A stretch of 64,000 nucleotides of DNA. Source: Pseudomonas mosselii. Lineage in GTDB: Bacteria > Pseudomonadota > Gammaproteobacteria > Pseudomonadales > Pseudomonadaceae. A model generated the notes under the pieces. It saw only the letters and a program-made list of their open reading frames with translations. It did not search any database and was not told the DNA's origin. Shown here in pieces: positions 1 to 9,320 of the stretch (the stretch's first letter is position 1; each line of letters begins with the position of its first letter). Where the stretch lies: contig NZ_CP081966.1 of the NCBI RefSeq assembly GCF_019823065.1, forward strand, positions 2,511,501 through 2,575,500. Reading direction: 5' to 3'. A program made the translations under genes and the position numbers.

Positions 1-515
1 ACATCGATGCCTTCGTTGGCCAGGTCGATACGCAGCGATTCGACCAGGTAACGCACGGCGGCCTTGGACGCGCCATAGGCACCGGCGCGGGGCAGGGCTA
101 GCCAGGTCACCGAGCTGCCCATCACCACCACATGCGGGCGTTCGCCACGGCGCAGCAAGGGCAGGGCGGCGGCCAGGCAATGGCACAGGCCCAGCAGGTT
201 GATGCGCATCACACGTTCGACCAGGTCAGGGTCGAATCGACCTGGCTCCAGATATTCGCAGGTCCCGGCGTTGAGGATGACCCCGTCCAGCGCGCCCCAG
301 GTCTGCTGCAGTTCGTCGGCGATCAATGCCAGCCGTTCACGGTCTTCGATGTCGCCAAGAGCCACCAGTGCCTGCTCGGGAAAGCGTGCGACCAGGGGCG
401 CCAGGCGTTCGGCGCAGCGGCCGCCCAAGGCCACCCGGTGCCCTTGTTCCAGCAATTGCACAGCCAATGCGGCGCCGATGCCACTGCTGGCGCCGGTCAG
501 CCAGTAGCGGCTCAT
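1..515 (-). CDS. SDR family short-chain dehydrogenase (partial, C-terminus outside window)
   Basis: The reverse strand from 515 reads MSRYWLTGASSGIGAALAVQ and continues open to the window edge, so about 171 residues are visible. The TGxxxGxG dinucleotide-binding motif lies at residues 7-14. An N-A-G motif follows near residue 90, and the catalytic YxxxK (YGASK) lies near residue 145. This marks a classical NAD(P)-dependent short-chain dehydrogenase/reductase; the substrate cannot be told. The start codon overlaps the stop of the upstream NTF2-like gene (ATGA), so the two are translationally coupled. They form one operon preceded by paired TGTACA boxes, which suggests light-induced expression. 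In P. putida the comparable operon continues with more genes beyond this edge; that is from memory, not seen here. Confidence 0.9.
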   Translation of the reverse strand, partial: MSRYWLTGASSGIGAALAVQLLEQGHRVALGGRCAERLAPLVARFPEQALVALGDIEDRERLALIADELQQTWGALDGVILNAGTCEYLEPGRFDPDLVERVMRINLLGLCHCLAAALPLLRRGERPHVVVMGSSVTWLALPRAGAYGASKAAVRYLVESLRIDLANEGID

Positions 516-934
516 GCCAGCCGGCCCTTGAGCCAGCGAATGGCGCCGCCCATGACCGGGACATGTTCATACAGCAGCGCGCCAGCGTCGAAGTAGTCCT
601 GGTGAACCTGTACCCGCTGCTGCCATTGCAGGTGGCTGCAGCCTTGCAGACTGATGGGACGGCCACTGGCGAGGCGCGGATGTCTAAAGTGCAGGGTCCA
701 GCGCAGGTAGCCCTCTCCGGGCCGGACCTCGTCGGCGCCGGTGAAGGCATAGCGGATATCGTGGACGTTGGCGTAGAGCTGGGCGAAGTACGCCTGCAGT
801 GCCGGCAGGCCATCGATCTGGTGCAGCGGGTCGCGAAAGCGGATGTCTTCGCTGTACAGGTTTTCCAGCGAATCAAGATTGCCTGCCTGCAAGCGGGCAA
901 AGTGATGGGCGAACTGCAGCAGGTAGTCTGACAT
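512..934 (-). CDS. Nuclear transport factor 2 (SnoaL-like) family protein
   Basis: This 140-residue protein has the usual length of single-domain NTF2-like/SnoaL proteins. Its N-terminal helix is followed by LDSLENLYSEDIRFRDPLHQ, a family hallmark in which acidic and aromatic residues line the cone-shaped pocket. Members are small polyketide-cyclase-like enzymes or accessory ligand-binding domains; no specific reaction can be assigned. It is the first gene of the leftward operon and overlaps the SDR gene by four bases. Its upstream region holds four TGTACA half-sites arranged as two pairs, so transcription is probably controlled by the MerR/LOV light system encoded beside it. Confidence 0.85.
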   Translation of the reverse strand: MSDYLLQFAHHFARLQAGNLDSLENLYSEDIRFRDPLHQIDGLPALQAYFAQLYANVHDIRYAFTGADEVRPGEGYLRWTLHFRHPRLASGRPISLQGCSHLQWQQRVQVHQDYFDAGALLYEHVPVMGGAIRWLKGRLA

Positions 935-953
935 ACGCGGCTCCGGGCAATCC

Positions 954-977
954 TGTACAACGATGGCGAGTTGTACA
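954..977 (-). promoter_or_regulatory. PplR/LitR-type light box, promoter-proximal pair
   Basis: Two TGTACA hexamers (954-959 and 972-977) are separated by exactly 12 bases, matching the direct repeat T(G/A)TACA-N12-TGTA(C/T)A described for P. putida PplR1. The pair lies 20 bases upstream of the NTF2-like start codon. The adjacent MerR and LOV genes support the assignment. Binding itself is inferred. Confidence 0.75.
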
Positions 978-1004
978 GGTATGACTGAAGCCTAGGACTA
1001 AAAT

Positions 1005-1029
1005 TGTACAAATACAATTGTCTTGTACA
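1005..1029 (-). promoter_or_regulatory. PplR/LitR-type light box, distal pair with 13-base spacing
   Basis: Two further TGTACA hexamers (1005-1010 and 1024-1029) are separated by 13 bases instead of 12. They lie between the LOV stop codon and the proximal pair. The extra base would rotate one half-site by about 35 degrees, so this pair may be a weaker or accessory site. The intervening AATACAATTGT also contains a partial repeat. Confidence 0.5.
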
Positions 1030-1039
1030 GCTTTTTCAA

Positions 1040-1486
1040 TCAGCGTCCCGTCGCCTCCAGCGCCTGGCGCAGGCGCGCAACCTCCGCCTCCAGTTCACGT
1101 ACTTTCTCCTCGGCGGCCACCTGGGCGGTGACATCGCGCTGGATACCGATGTAGTAGGTCAGCTGGTCGGCTTCATTGCGTACCGGGGTGATCGACAGCT
1201 CGTTCCAGAACGGGCTGCCATCCTTGCGGTAGTTGCGCAGCACCTGGCGGCATGGGCGACCGGCGCGGATCGCCTGCGCGATGGCGGCGACGCTCGGCTG
1301 GTCATGGTCGGCGCCCTGGAGAAACCGGCAGTCCTGGTAGAGGATATCGTCCGTGGTATAGCCGGTGAGCCGTTCAAACGCCGGGTTGACGTAGATGAGA
1401 ATGCTGTCGTTGCCCTCCTGCTCGGCGACGACGATGCCATCGTTGGACTGTTCGACCATCAGTTGCAGGAGTTTCGCGTTGATCAT
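1040..1486 (-). CDS. Short LOV-domain blue-light photoreceptor (PpSB2-LOV type)
   Basis: This 148-residue protein consists of one LOV/PAS domain (about residues 15-120) with short N- and C-terminal helices. The flavin-binding signature appears as YQDCRFLQG, with photoactive Cys53, the same position as in the characterised P. putida short LOV proteins. The downstream NYRKDGSPFWNELSITP and YYIGIQRDVT segments complete the fold. It should bind FMN and form a cysteinyl adduct in blue light. There is no output domain, so signalling must go through a partner, probably the divergent MerR regulator. I chose the ATG at 1486 over a GTG three codons upstream because AGGTGAG sits at the right distance and known homologues begin MINAKLLQ. 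Confidence 0.95.
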   Translation of the reverse strand: MINAKLLQLMVEQSNDGIVVAEQEGNDSILIYVNPAFERLTGYTTDDILYQDCRFLQGADHDQPSVAAIAQAIRAGRPCRQVLRNYRKDGSPFWNELSITPVRNEADQLTYYIGIQRDVTAQVAAEEKVRELEAEVARLRQALEATGR

Positions 1487-1639
1487 GGTGCTCACCTGTC
1501 GGAACGTGGATGCAAATGCGCAGCGTAGCTACCGTGCGAGAGCCTCGGGCGCGTTTGCCGACCATGATGACCCAAGCAGGCTCGCCGCAACAGGTGCCCA
1601 TGGGTTTAGAATGTGCTCACATCCATTTGAACCCTGGCC

Positions 1640-2527
1640 ATGACCGACACCCCTTCCTTCGACTTGCTGCCCATGCGCGACGTGGTCAGCCTGACCGGCA
1701 TCAACCCCGTGACATTGCGGGCCTGGGAGCGCCGCCATGGCCTGATCAGCCCACAGCGCACCGAAGGCGGCCACCGGCTCTACACGGCCCGGGATGTCCA
1801 GCGCATTCGCGACATCCTGCGCTGGACCGGCAACGGCGTGCCCATCAGCAAGGTCGGCGGGCTGCTCGCCGGCCAGCCCGAAGCGCCCCCCACGCAGGAC
1901 GATGCCTTTCACGATTGGCGCCTGGCCGTTGTTCGGGCAACCAAGGCATTCGACGCGCAGGCGCTGGAAGGCATTCATGGGCAGCTGTTCACGCTGCTAC
2001 CCAAGGCCACGGTGATGCATGAGGTGTTCATGCCGGTGTGGCGTGAGCTGGCCGAGGGCGAGGCTTTCGGCGAGCGCAGCCAGTGGCTGTTCCTGGACAC
2101 CTTCCTGCGCGCCCGTCTACTACTGCGCCTGCACATGAACCAGGCCGATGCGCCACGGGTGCTGCTGGCCGGCGCCGAGGGCCTGGCTGACCTGCAGTTG
2201 CTGTGTGCCGGCCTGCTGCTGAGCGATCGAAGGCAACGCATTGAAGTGCTGGGGTGTGGCCAGCCGCTTGAGGAGCTGGCGTTGGTGTGCGGAGCAATCC
2301 AGCCCGCGGTGCTGGTGGTCGCGGTGCAGGGGCCGGTAAGCGCGGCCTTGGCGAAACGGCTGCGTTCGTTGCAGATGGAGATCCCTTGCCCGCTGGCCTT
2401 GGTGGGGGAGGGGTTGGGCGCTTCGCAGGAGGTGTTGCAGGGGATTCCGATGTGTCTGCTGGATGAGCGCGATCCGCAGGCGCCCGGCGTGCTCGATGCT
2501 CTGCTCAGGGGCGCCCTGGACCTGTAA
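1640..2527 (+). CDS. MerR-family regulator, class II LitR (PplR-like)
   Basis: This 295-residue protein has a MerR winged-helix domain at residues 10-80 (GINPVTLRAWERRHGLISPQ, then TEGGHRLY). A C-terminal region follows that resembles the cap and Rossmann-like cobalamin-binding domains of LitR/CarH. The usual cobalamin-ligating ExxH...DxHxxG signature is not visible, as expected for class II LitR, which relies on a separate LOV protein. It is transcribed divergently from the LOV gene, 153 bases away. The inferred role is to bind TGTACA repeats and control the photolyase and NTF2/SDR operons in response to light. The ribosome-binding site is weak. It is the pplR2 or pplR3 equivalent; which one cannot be settled here. 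Confidence 0.9.
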   Translation: MTDTPSFDLLPMRDVVSLTGINPVTLRAWERRHGLISPQRTEGGHRLYTARDVQRIRDILRWTGNGVPISKVGGLLAGQPEAPPTQDDAFHDWRLAVVRATKAFDAQALEGIHGQLFTLLPKATVMHEVFMPVWRELAEGEAFGERSQWLFLDTFLRARLLLRLHMNQADAPRVLLAGAEGLADLQLLCAGLLLSDRRQRIEVLGCGQPLEELALVCGAIQPAVLVVAVQGPVSAALAKRLRSLQMEIPCPLALVGEGLGASQEVLQGIPMCLLDERDPQAPGVLDALLRGALDL

Positions 2528-2534
2528 CGGCTCC

Positions 2535-3464
2535 CTACAGCGCTTTCATCTGCGCAATATCCCGCGCCACTTGATCCGCAGAACGGTCGAACATCGCCTG
2601 CTCCTGCGCATCCAGCGGCAGTTCGATCACCTGCGTGATACCTGCGTCCGAGAGCACGCAGGGAACCCCCATGGCAATATCCGTGCGCCCGTACTCGCCC
2701 TCTAGAATCGCGACCGCCGGCAGGATGCGGCTGCGCCCGTTGGCAATCGCATCCACCATTTGCGCAATCGCCACGCCCGGCGCATCGCAGGCGCTGCCGA
2801 CCTTCTTCAGGGCAAGGATCTCGCCGCCACCTTTGCGGGTACGCTCAACGATCTGCTCGATCTGCTCACTGGACAGCAAGTGCGCCAGCGGCACCGCACC
2901 GACCGTGCAATAGCGCATCAACGGTACCATGCTGTCGCCGTGCCCGCCCAGGACCAGCGCCGTGATATCCCGTGCCGAAAACCCGGTCTGCTCGGCAATG
3001 AAACACTTCATGCGCGCGGTATCCAGCACCCCAGCCTGGCCGAACACCTTGTTGCGGCTCAGGCCACTGAGGCTCCAGGCCCGATAGGTAAGCACGTCGA
3101 CCGGGTTCGACACCACCAGCACCGTCGCGCTCGGCGCATGCTGTTTCACATCGCGCATGATGCCATCGAGTATCGGCAGGTTGGTGGCCAGGACATCCTG
3201 GCGCGACTGGCCAGGCTTGCGCGGCACGCCCGCGGTGATCACCACCAGGTCGCAACCCTGCAGCAACCGGGCATCCGACCCGCCGTGCACCTTGGTATCA
3301 GAGCCTGACTCCACCGCCGCCTGCCAGACATCCAGCGCCTTGCCCTGCGCCAGCTCGCCCTGGACGTCGATCAGCGCCAGTTCACGGCAGAGGGCTTCCC
3401 GGGCGATGACCTGGGCCGCTGCCTCACCGACGATACCGGCACCCACGATTGATAGTTTGTTCAT
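2535..3464 (-). CDS. mdh: NAD-dependent malate dehydrogenase (LDH-like type)
   Basis: This 310-residue member of the lactate/malate dehydrogenase superfamily should oxidise (S)-malate to oxaloacetate. The N-terminal GAGIVGEA is the NAD-binding loop. The active-site loop reads GVPRKPGQSR, where the first Arg is the substrate-specificity residue of malate rather than lactate dehydrogenases. SNPVD, the catalytic-His segment GGHGDSM and the C-terminal helix are in place. The start at 3464 is supported by GAGGAGGTG seven bases upstream. It converges on the MerR gene with only seven bases between stops. P. putida strains are known for a membrane malate:quinone oxidoreductase, so this would be a soluble alternative. 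Confidence 0.88.
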   Translation of the reverse strand: MNKLSIVGAGIVGEAAAQVIAREALCRELALIDVQGELAQGKALDVWQAAVESGSDTKVHGGSDARLLQGCDLVVITAGVPRKPGQSRQDVLATNLPILDGIMRDVKQHAPSATVLVVSNPVDVLTYRAWSLSGLSRNKVFGQAGVLDTARMKCFIAEQTGFSARDITALVLGGHGDSMVPLMRYCTVGAVPLAHLLSSEQIEQIVERTRKGGGEILALKKVGSACDAPGVAIAQMVDAIANGRSRILPAVAILEGEYGRTDIAMGVPCVLSDAGITQVIELPLDAQEQAMFDRSADQVARDIAQMKAL

Positions 3465-3605
3465 CTCGCACCTCCTCGCGGCTTGCGTCATCAGTGACAC
3501 GCTCGCCTGTACAGGGAAGTATTGACCGCCCTTGGTAAAGGGCTACACATTAGTCACTGCCAGCCAGCTGGACGCCAATTCCCATCACCTTGAAAGGCCT
3601 GCCCC

Positions 3606-4301
3606 TCAGAGCACTTTGACCGCCCGTCCGATGAACTGCACAGGCCCGGTCGGAAGTCCGCTGGCAGAGCCACCCACATTCTCCAGGGTCAGCTCGAACA
3701 ACTGGTTGGGCTCAACCGCAGGCAGGCGCTCCAGCGGCACGGTGACCTGCTCCCCGGGCTTGATCAGCCCGAGCGAGATGGGTGCTGGCCATTGTTCACC
3801 CTTGGTCCAGAACTGCAGGACCTTATCTCCGGGGACCTCGGACTTGCCCAAGGGAATCAACTGGACCTTGTCAGGGCCACGGGCCTGGACTACCCAGCCA
3901 GGTGCCTGGGTGGCGGGTGCCACCAGCACGACCATATAGGTGGTGGCAGGCGACTGAACCGTCAGCAGTGCAACACCCAGCAACAAGCTGGCTGCAAGGC
4001 TGGCAGCGGCCAGCCCTTGCCACAGCCCCAGGCGTCGCCACCATGTGGGCTGGGCAGGGCAGTCGCCCAGGCTACGGTTGATCCGTTGCCACAGTCTGGG
4101 ACTGGGCGGCAGGGGCGCGGCCAGCGCGTTCAACCCCAGCAGCCGCTGCTCCCAGGCGTCCACGGCGTCACGCAGTGCACGGTCGCTATCCAGGCGCCTG
4201 AGCACGCTATCCTGCTGCTCGGCCGACAACGTGCCCAGCACATACTCGCCGGCCAGTTGCTCGAGATCATCGGTGCTTTTGCTACCCGGCTCGTTGTTCA
4301 T
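3606..4301 (-). CDS. Anti-sigma factor, membrane-anchored (RskA-like)
   Basis: This 231-residue protein has an N-terminal anti-sigma domain (DLEQLAGEYVLGTLSAEQQD), one transmembrane helix at about residues 95-115 (LAAASLAASLLLGVALL) and a periplasmic RskA-type domain (residues 130-231). It should bind the ECF sigma factor encoded immediately upstream and hold it inactive at the membrane. The start codon overlaps the sigma stop (ATGA), a typical sigma/anti-sigma pair with equal stoichiometry. The signal sensed is unknown; the neighbouring DUF3455 exported protein may be part of the regulon. Confidence 0.88.
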   Translation of the reverse strand: MNNEPGSKSTDDLEQLAGEYVLGTLSAEQQDSVLRRLDSDRALRDAVDAWEQRLLGLNALAAPLPPSPRLWQRINRSLGDCPAQPTWWRRLGLWQGLAAASLAASLLLGVALLTVQSPATTYMVVLVAPATQAPGWVVQARGPDKVQLIPLGKSEVPGDKVLQFWTKGEQWPAPISLGLIKPGEQVTVPLERLPAVEPNQLFELTLENVGGSASGLPTGPVQFIGRAVKVL

Positions 4302-4846
4302 CCCATGCACTCCCGCAGCGCCTTGAGGCTGCGTTTTATCCACGACTTGACCGTGCCCAGCGGGGTGTCGAGCAAGCGGGCGATCTCGGCATGGCTGCAG
4401 CCGTCGACGTAGGCATGCAGGATGCAGCGGCGCGGCGCGGTGTCGAGCTGGTCGAGGCAGCGGTCAATCCTCGGCGAATCGGCTTGCATGATCATGTCTT
4501 CGTGATAAGGCGCGATATCGGCATCGTCGAGCACGACCTCACGGCGGGTATCGCGCACGAAGTTCAAGGCCAGGTGCCGGGTCAGGCTGTACACCCAGCC
4601 ACGCGCCGAGCCACGTGCCGGATCGAAGCTGTCCGCGCGGGTCCAGATGCGGATGAAGGCGTCATGGACGATGTCCTCGGCGGTGGCGTGGTCGCGGGCG
4701 ATGCGCCGGGCCACGCCGAGCAGCCGGGCACCCTCCTGGTCGTAAAGCGCCTGCAGGGCGCCGCGATCGCCCCTGGCACAGGCCTGGAGACAGCGCTCGT
4801 AGTCGAATGGCGTCGTGGGCAGGTTCAAGGTCGGGCCGATCCTCAT
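4298..4846 (-). CDS. ECF-type RNA polymerase sigma factor
   Basis: This 182-residue protein has the two-domain layout of extracytoplasmic-function sigma factors. Sigma-2 spans about residues 20-90 (ARRIARDHATAEDIVHDAFI, the core-binding and -10 recognition helices). Sigma-4 spans about residues 125-180 (helix-turn-helix HAEIARLLDTPLGTVKSWIK). It lacks sigma-1 and sigma-3. I chose the ATG at 4846 because translation before it is low-complexity arginine/serine sequence unlike any sigma N-terminus. It is co-transcribed with its RskA-like anti-sigma factor. The target promoter sequence could not be deduced from this window alone. Confidence 0.92.
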   Translation of the reverse strand: MRIGPTLNLPTTPFDYERCLQACARGDRGALQALYDQEGARLLGVARRIARDHATAEDIVHDAFIRIWTRADSFDPARGSARGWVYSLTRHLALNFVRDTRREVVLDDADIAPYHEDMIMQADSPRIDRCLDQLDTAPRRCILHAYVDGCSHAEIARLLDTPLGTVKSWIKRSLKALRECMG

Positions 4847-4928
4847 GCTATCGGGAGCCCCGGCCGGTCGGCCGGGGACTGTCGATGAGCGTAGCTCAAG
4901 GGTGCTGGCGCGCCTTGCGCACAGGCCC

Positions 4929-5462
4929 TCAGTTGGCGGCCCAGAAGATGTAGTCGGCCTGGTACTTGACGATCTGCTTCTCGCCCTTGTTCTGCGCCGT
5001 GCAGGCGGTCTGCGGGGCGACACCGCCACGGGTGGCCAGGCGCTGGACGAAGCTGACGCCGCTCATGGCGCCCTTGCCCTCGGCGGGATTGGCCTTGACC
5101 AGTTGGTACGGCAGGTCACCCTTGGCCGCCGGGGCAATGGCCAGCTGCGTGCCGGTGATCTTCGAGCCGTCCTTGGCCTGCCAGGTGGCGGGCGGGCCGA
5201 AGTAGTCCCCCACGGCCTTGCCGGTCCGGTCCTTGAGCACGGCCTTCGGGCCGACGAAGGTCCATTCGGTTTGGCCAGGGGCATCGGGCTTGTCGCGGCA
5301 TTCGTAGGTGATCTCGCCGACACCGACGGTTTCCAGCGCTACCTTGTGGCCGTCCGGCACCTTGACGGCATCGGGGACCCCAGTCTGGGCGTGGGCGGTC
5401 GACAGCAGCATGGCCAGGGCGAGGCCGCAGGCGGGCAGGAACGAAACGTGTGCGATGTTCAT
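4929..5462 (-). CDS. DUF3455 exported protein
   Basis: This 177-residue protein has a clear Sec signal peptide (residues 1-25, cleavage after AHA). The mature part matches DUF3455: VPDGHKVALETVGVGEITYEC, WTFVGPKAVL, a GDYFGPPATW segment, and two cysteines late in the chain that could form a disulfide. The function of the family is not known. It lies upstream of and in the same direction as the sigma/anti-sigma pair, 82 bases away, so it could be co-transcribed or be a target of that sigma factor. The start is preceded by AGGAGATCG. Confidence 0.88.
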   Translation of the reverse strand: MNIAHVSFLPACGLALAMLLSTAHAQTGVPDAVKVPDGHKVALETVGVGEITYECRDKPDAPGQTEWTFVGPKAVLKDRTGKAVGDYFGPPATWQAKDGSKITGTQLAIAPAAKGDLPYQLVKANPAEGKGAMSGVSFVQRLATRGGVAPQTACTAQNKGEKQIVKYQADYIFWAAN

Positions 5463-5752
5463 CGAGCGATCTCCTGGTAGGGACATGGCAGGGCATTCAG
5501 GTGTTGCCCTGAGGTGATTACCCACCAGCACGCGATTTGGATGCACCCAGACGAAAAAAAGAGCCTTGGCCGACAGCGCGCAAGGTGGCCAGCGCTCTTC
5601 CTCCGAGGTCGAGCGCTCATCGGGCAATGGCGTTTTTTTACGCTTTCTTTATGCCGGCCTTTGCAGGTTGAGAAGATACTGGCGCGGCTTTTTCTGTCCC
5701 CCGCCTGCCTGCCCGCATTCAGTGTTTACGCAATACTGACGAGACGTTACCT

Positions 5753-7654
5753 GTGAGCCAATCCGCAATCGTTGAAAACCCGTCCCACGCCAACAAGAGC
5801 ACAGGCGTCGGCCTGCTGGTCGCCGCCGTCGGGGTCGTCTATGGCGACATCGGCACCAGTCCCCTGTACACACTCAAGGAGGTGTTCTCCGGCCATTTCG
5901 GCGTGCAGGCCAACCTCGAGGGAGTGCTGGGCATCCTGTCGCTGGTGTTCTGGTCGCTGATCTGGGTGGTGTCGGTGAAATACGTCCTGTTCATCCTGCG
6001 CGCCAGCAACCAGGGCGAGGGCGGGATCATGGCGCTGACCGCGCTGGCCAGGCGGGCGGCACGTCCTTATCCGCGGCTGAGCAAGGTGCTGGTGCTGCTG
6101 GGGCTGTTCGGCGCAGCGCTGTTCTACGGCGACAGCATGATCACCCCGGCGATCTCCGTGCTGTCGGCGGTGGAAGGCCTGCAACTGGGCATCGATGGCA
6201 TCGAGCACTGGGTAGTGCCCCTGGCGGTGGTGGTCCTGGTCGGGCTGTTCATCATCCAGAAGCACGGCACGGCGCGCATCGGCATCCTGTTCGGGCCGGT
6301 GATGGTGCTGTGGTTCGTGGTGCTGGGGGCGCTCGGCATCCATGGCATCGTGCAGCGGCCCGAGGTGCTGCAGGCGCTGAACCCGTCCTGGGCGGCGCAC
6401 TTCTTCGTGGCTCATCCGGGCATCGGCGTGGCGATCCTGGGCGCCGTGGTGCTGGCCTTGACCGGTGCCGAGGCGCTCTACGCCGACATGGGACACTTCG
6501 GCCGCAAGCCGATTTCCCGCGCCTGGTTCATCCTGGTGTTGCCGGGTCTGGTGCTGAACTATTTCGGCCAGGGCGCGCTGATCCTCGACAACCCGGCGGC
6601 GGTGCGCAACCCGTTCTACCTGCTGGCCCCGGAGTGGGCGCTGCTGCCGATGGTCGCGCTGGCCACCCTGGCCACCATCATTGCCTCACAGGCGGTGATC
6701 TCCGGCGCTTTCTCGCTGACCCGCCAGGCCATCCAGCTGGGCTATGTGCCGCGCATGTTCATCCAGCACACCTCCAGCGAAGAGCAGGGCCAGATCTATA
6801 TTGGCATGGTCAACTGGGCGCTGATGGTCGGCGTGGTGTTGCTGGTGGTCGGTTTCGAGTCGTCCAGCGCCCTGGCTGCGGCCTATGGCGTCGCGGTGAC
6901 CGGCACCATGCTGATCACCACGCTGCTGGCCTCGGCGGTGGTGCTGTTGCTATGGAAGGCCCCGCGCTGGCTGGCCATTCCCTTGCTGCTGGGCTTCCTG
7001 CTGGTGGACGGCCTGTACTTCGCCGCCAACGCGCCGAAGATCCTGCAGGGCGGCGCCTTCCCGGTGATCGCCGGCCTGGCGCTGTTCGTGCTGATGACCA
7101 CCTGGAAGCGCGGGCGCAGCATCATCGTCGAACGCCTGGATGAAACTGCCTTGCCGCTGCCCTTGTTCATCGCCAGTGTGCAGGCGCAGCCGCCTCATCG
7201 CGTGCAGGGCACGGCGGTATTTCTCACCGCCCGCTCCGATGCGGTGCCTCACGCGCTGTTGCACAACCTGCTGCACAACCAGGTGCTGCACGAGCAGGTG
7301 GTGCTGCTGACGGTGGTGTCGGAGGATTCGCCGCGGGTGACGCAGGACAAACGCTTCGAGGTCGAGGCCTTCGGCCAGGGCTTCTTCAGGGTCAACCTGC
7401 ACTTCGGCTTCATGGAGGAGCCTGACGTGCCCCTGGCGCTCAGCCATAGCAGCACGGCCGAGCTGGACTTCAGCCCCATGCGCACCACCTACTTCCTGAG
7501 CCGGGAAACCGTGGTGCCGACCAAGCGAATCGGCATGGCCAAGTGGCGCGAGCACTTGTTCGCCTTCTTGTTGAAGAACGCCAACAGCAACTTGCGGTAT
7601 TTCAAGCTGCCGCTGAACAGGGTGATCGAGCTGGGGACCCAGGTCGAGATGTGA
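5753..7654 (+). CDS. kup: Kup-family low-affinity potassium transporter
   Basis: This 633-residue protein has about 12 membrane helices in residues 20-450 and a hydrophilic C-terminal domain of roughly 180 residues, the layout of Kup/HAK/KT proton-potassium symporters. The signature [17 protein letters not shown] is at residues 27-43, and [17 protein letters not shown] follows at about 125-141. I took the GTG at 5753 as start because the conserved N-terminus begins just downstream. It should mediate K+ uptake across the inner membrane. The 290 bases upstream hold a run of Ts and no recognised riboswitch. Confidence 0.95.
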   Translation: MSQSAIVENPSHANKSTGVGLLVAAVGVVYGDIGTSPLYTLKEVFSGHFGVQANLEGVLGILSLVFWSLIWVVSVKYVLFILRASNQGEGGIMALTALARRAARPYPRLSKVLVLLGLFGAALFYGDSMITPAISVLSAVEGLQLGIDGIEHWVVPLAVVVLVGLFIIQKHGTARIGILFGPVMVLWFVVLGALGIHGIVQRPEVLQALNPSWAAHFFVAHPGIGVAILGAVVLALTGAEALYADMGHFGRKPISRAWFILVLPGLVLNYFGQGALILDNPAAVRNPFYLLAPEWALLPMVALATLATIIASQAVISGAFSLTRQAIQLGYVPRMFIQHTSSEEQGQIYIGMVNWALMVGVVLLVVGFESSSALAAAYGVAVTGTMLITTLLASAVVLLLWKAPRWLAIPLLLGFLLVDGLYFAANAPKILQGGAFPVIAGLALFVLMTTWKRGRSIIVERLDETALPLPLFIASVQAQPPHRVQGTAVFLTARSDAVPHALLHNLLHNQVLHEQVVLLTVVSEDSPRVTQDKRFEVEAFGQGFFRVNLHFGFMEEPDVPLALSHSSTAELDFSPMRTTYFLSRETVVPTKRIGMAKWREHLFAFLLKNANSNLRYFKLPLNRVIELGTQVEM

Positions 7655-7728
7655 AGGGGGGCTCAAGGGGGCGGTGGTCCGCGATGACCGCGAGGGGGCG
7701 AGCGCTTCCTCCCGAGCAATAGCATGAA

Positions 7729-9099
7729 TCAAGCCCGCAGCAGATGAACAGCCAGCCCGGCCACGGCGCAGGCAAACAGCACCTGAATCACCCCCCGCTT
7801 GAAGCGGAACAAGGCGACTGCCGCAGCAAACGCGATCACCGCTGAGGGCCAGTCGAATGCCCCACTGAAACCCTTTGGCCAAAGCACGTGGTAGCCAAAG
7901 AACAGGGCCAGGTTCAGGATCACGCCCACGACCGCCGCGGTGATGCCGGTCAGCGGTGCGGTGAACTTCATCTCGTTGTGCGTCGACTCCACCAACGGGC
8001 CACCGGCGAGGATGAAGAGGAATGATGGCAGGAACGTGAACCAGGTGACCAGGCTCGCCGCGACCGCACCGGCAAGAAACGGGTGCTCGGTACCGAACAT
8101 GGGATGCACGTAGCCCCCAACGAAACCGACAAAGGCGACCACCATGATCAGTGGTCCCGGCGTCGTTTCTCCCAAGGCGAGGCCATCGATCATCTGGGTC
8201 GGCGTCAGCCAGCCGTAGTGTCCGACAGCGCCCTGGTAGACATAGGGCAGCACCGCGTAGGCACCACCAAAGGTCAGCAGTGCGGCCTTGGTGAAGAACC
8301 AGCCCATCTGTGGCAGGGTTGCGCCCCAGCCAAACGACAGCGTCAGCAGCCCCATGGGCAGGACCCAGAGTGCGGCACCGACCACAAGCAGGCGCAACAG
8401 GTGCCCCCAACCGAATCGGGCGTGCGTGGGAGCCGGGGTGTCGTCATCGATCAGTGCCGGGCCATGGTTATGCTTTGCGGTTCCGTGACCGCCACCGATC
8501 ACGAACTGGGCTGGGGCAAGGCGGCCTCCCACATAACCGATGATCGCGGCCACCAGCACGATCAGCGGGAACGGCACGTTGAGGGCGAAGATGGCAACGA
8601 ACGAGGCGCCGGCCATGGCCCATAACCAGCCATGCTTCAACGCGCGCGAACCGATCCGGTGGGCTGCGTGGACGACGATTGCCGTGACCGCCGGCTTGAT
8701 GCCATAGAAGATCCCTGCCACTACCGGGACCTCACCGAAGGCGATATAGACCCAGGACAGACCGATCAGGATGAACAGTGAAGGCAATACGAACAACGCG
8801 CCGGCAATCACCCCGCCCCAGGAGCGGTGCATGAGCCAGCCGATGTAGGTGGCCAGCTGCTGAGCCTCAGGGCCGGGCAACAACATGCAGTAATTCAGCG
8901 CATGCAAGAACCGCTTCTCGCTGATCCAGCGCCGGCGCTCGACCAGCTCCTGATGCATGATCGAGATCTGCCCGGCGGGCCCGCCGAAACTGATGAATCC
9001 CAACTTGAGCCAGAACAGGAAGGCTTCATACAAACTGACCGGCTGCCGGGTGTCTTGCGAAGGTGGCTGTGTGCTCACAGCGGAGGGAGTATCAACCAT
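7729..9099 (-). CDS. chrA: Chromate efflux transporter ChrA (two CHR domains)
   Basis: This 456-residue inner-membrane protein has the tandem CHR arrangement. The first domain opens with FWLKLGFISFGGPAGQIS and LLPGPEAQQLATYIG. The second has FFTKAALLTFGGAYAVLPY and GLALGETTPGPLIMVVAFVG. The paired FGG and PGP motifs are the family signatures. It is expected to export chromate and confer resistance. An insertion with several histidines (residues about 215-240) separates the halves. I chose the ATG at 9099 because GGAAG precedes it. It is transcribed alone, convergent with kup. No chrB-type regulator is next to it. Confidence 0.92.
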   Translation of the reverse strand: MVDTPSAVSTQPPSQDTRQPVSLYEAFLFWLKLGFISFGGPAGQISIMHQELVERRRWISEKRFLHALNYCMLLPGPEAQQLATYIGWLMHRSWGGVIAGALFVLPSLFILIGLSWVYIAFGEVPVVAGIFYGIKPAVTAIVVHAAHRIGSRALKHGWLWAMAGASFVAIFALNVPFPLIVLVAAIIGYVGGRLAPAQFVIGGGHGTAKHNHGPALIDDDTPAPTHARFGWGHLLRLLVVGAALWVLPMGLLTLSFGWGATLPQMGWFFTKAALLTFGGAYAVLPYVYQGAVGHYGWLTPTQMIDGLALGETTPGPLIMVVAFVGFVGGYVHPMFGTEHPFLAGAVAASLVTWFTFLPSFLFILAGGPLVESTHNEMKFTAPLTGITAAVVGVILNLALFFGYHVLWPKGFSGAFDWPSAVIAFAAAVALFRFKRGVIQVLFACAVAGLAVHLLRA

Positions 9100-9307
9100 T
9101 TTGAGCTTCCTCACTTGCGAACGCCGCCAGCAGGCCATCGAAAATGTCCTCGGCTACCGTTTTCAGTTGATCGTCATCGCCGACATTTTCTCTCAAGCCC
9201 GCGAGCATACGCGTTTTCAGAGGCCGCATTCCAGCGCAGGCAGCGTCGATCGTGAGCAGGTGTCTTAGAACGATTATGAGGAAAACTAAAGATCAGCTTA
9301 AAATAAA

Positions 9308-9320
9308 TGAGCTTTCCTCA
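9308..9320 (+). promoter_or_regulatory. Possible MetR-type operator upstream of mesX
   Basis: TGAGCTTTCCTCA is a 13-base inverted repeat with the spacing of the MetR consensus TGAANNTNNTTCA, differing symmetrically at one position in each arm. It lies about 105 bases before mesX, in a 326-base region without genes between chrA and mesX. The site fits the methionine role of the operon, but short palindromes occur by chance. Confidence 0.3.

Noticed and set aside
3508..3513. Single TGTACA upstream of the malate dehydrogenase gene
   Set aside because: No second half-site at 12-13 bases, so not called a light box.
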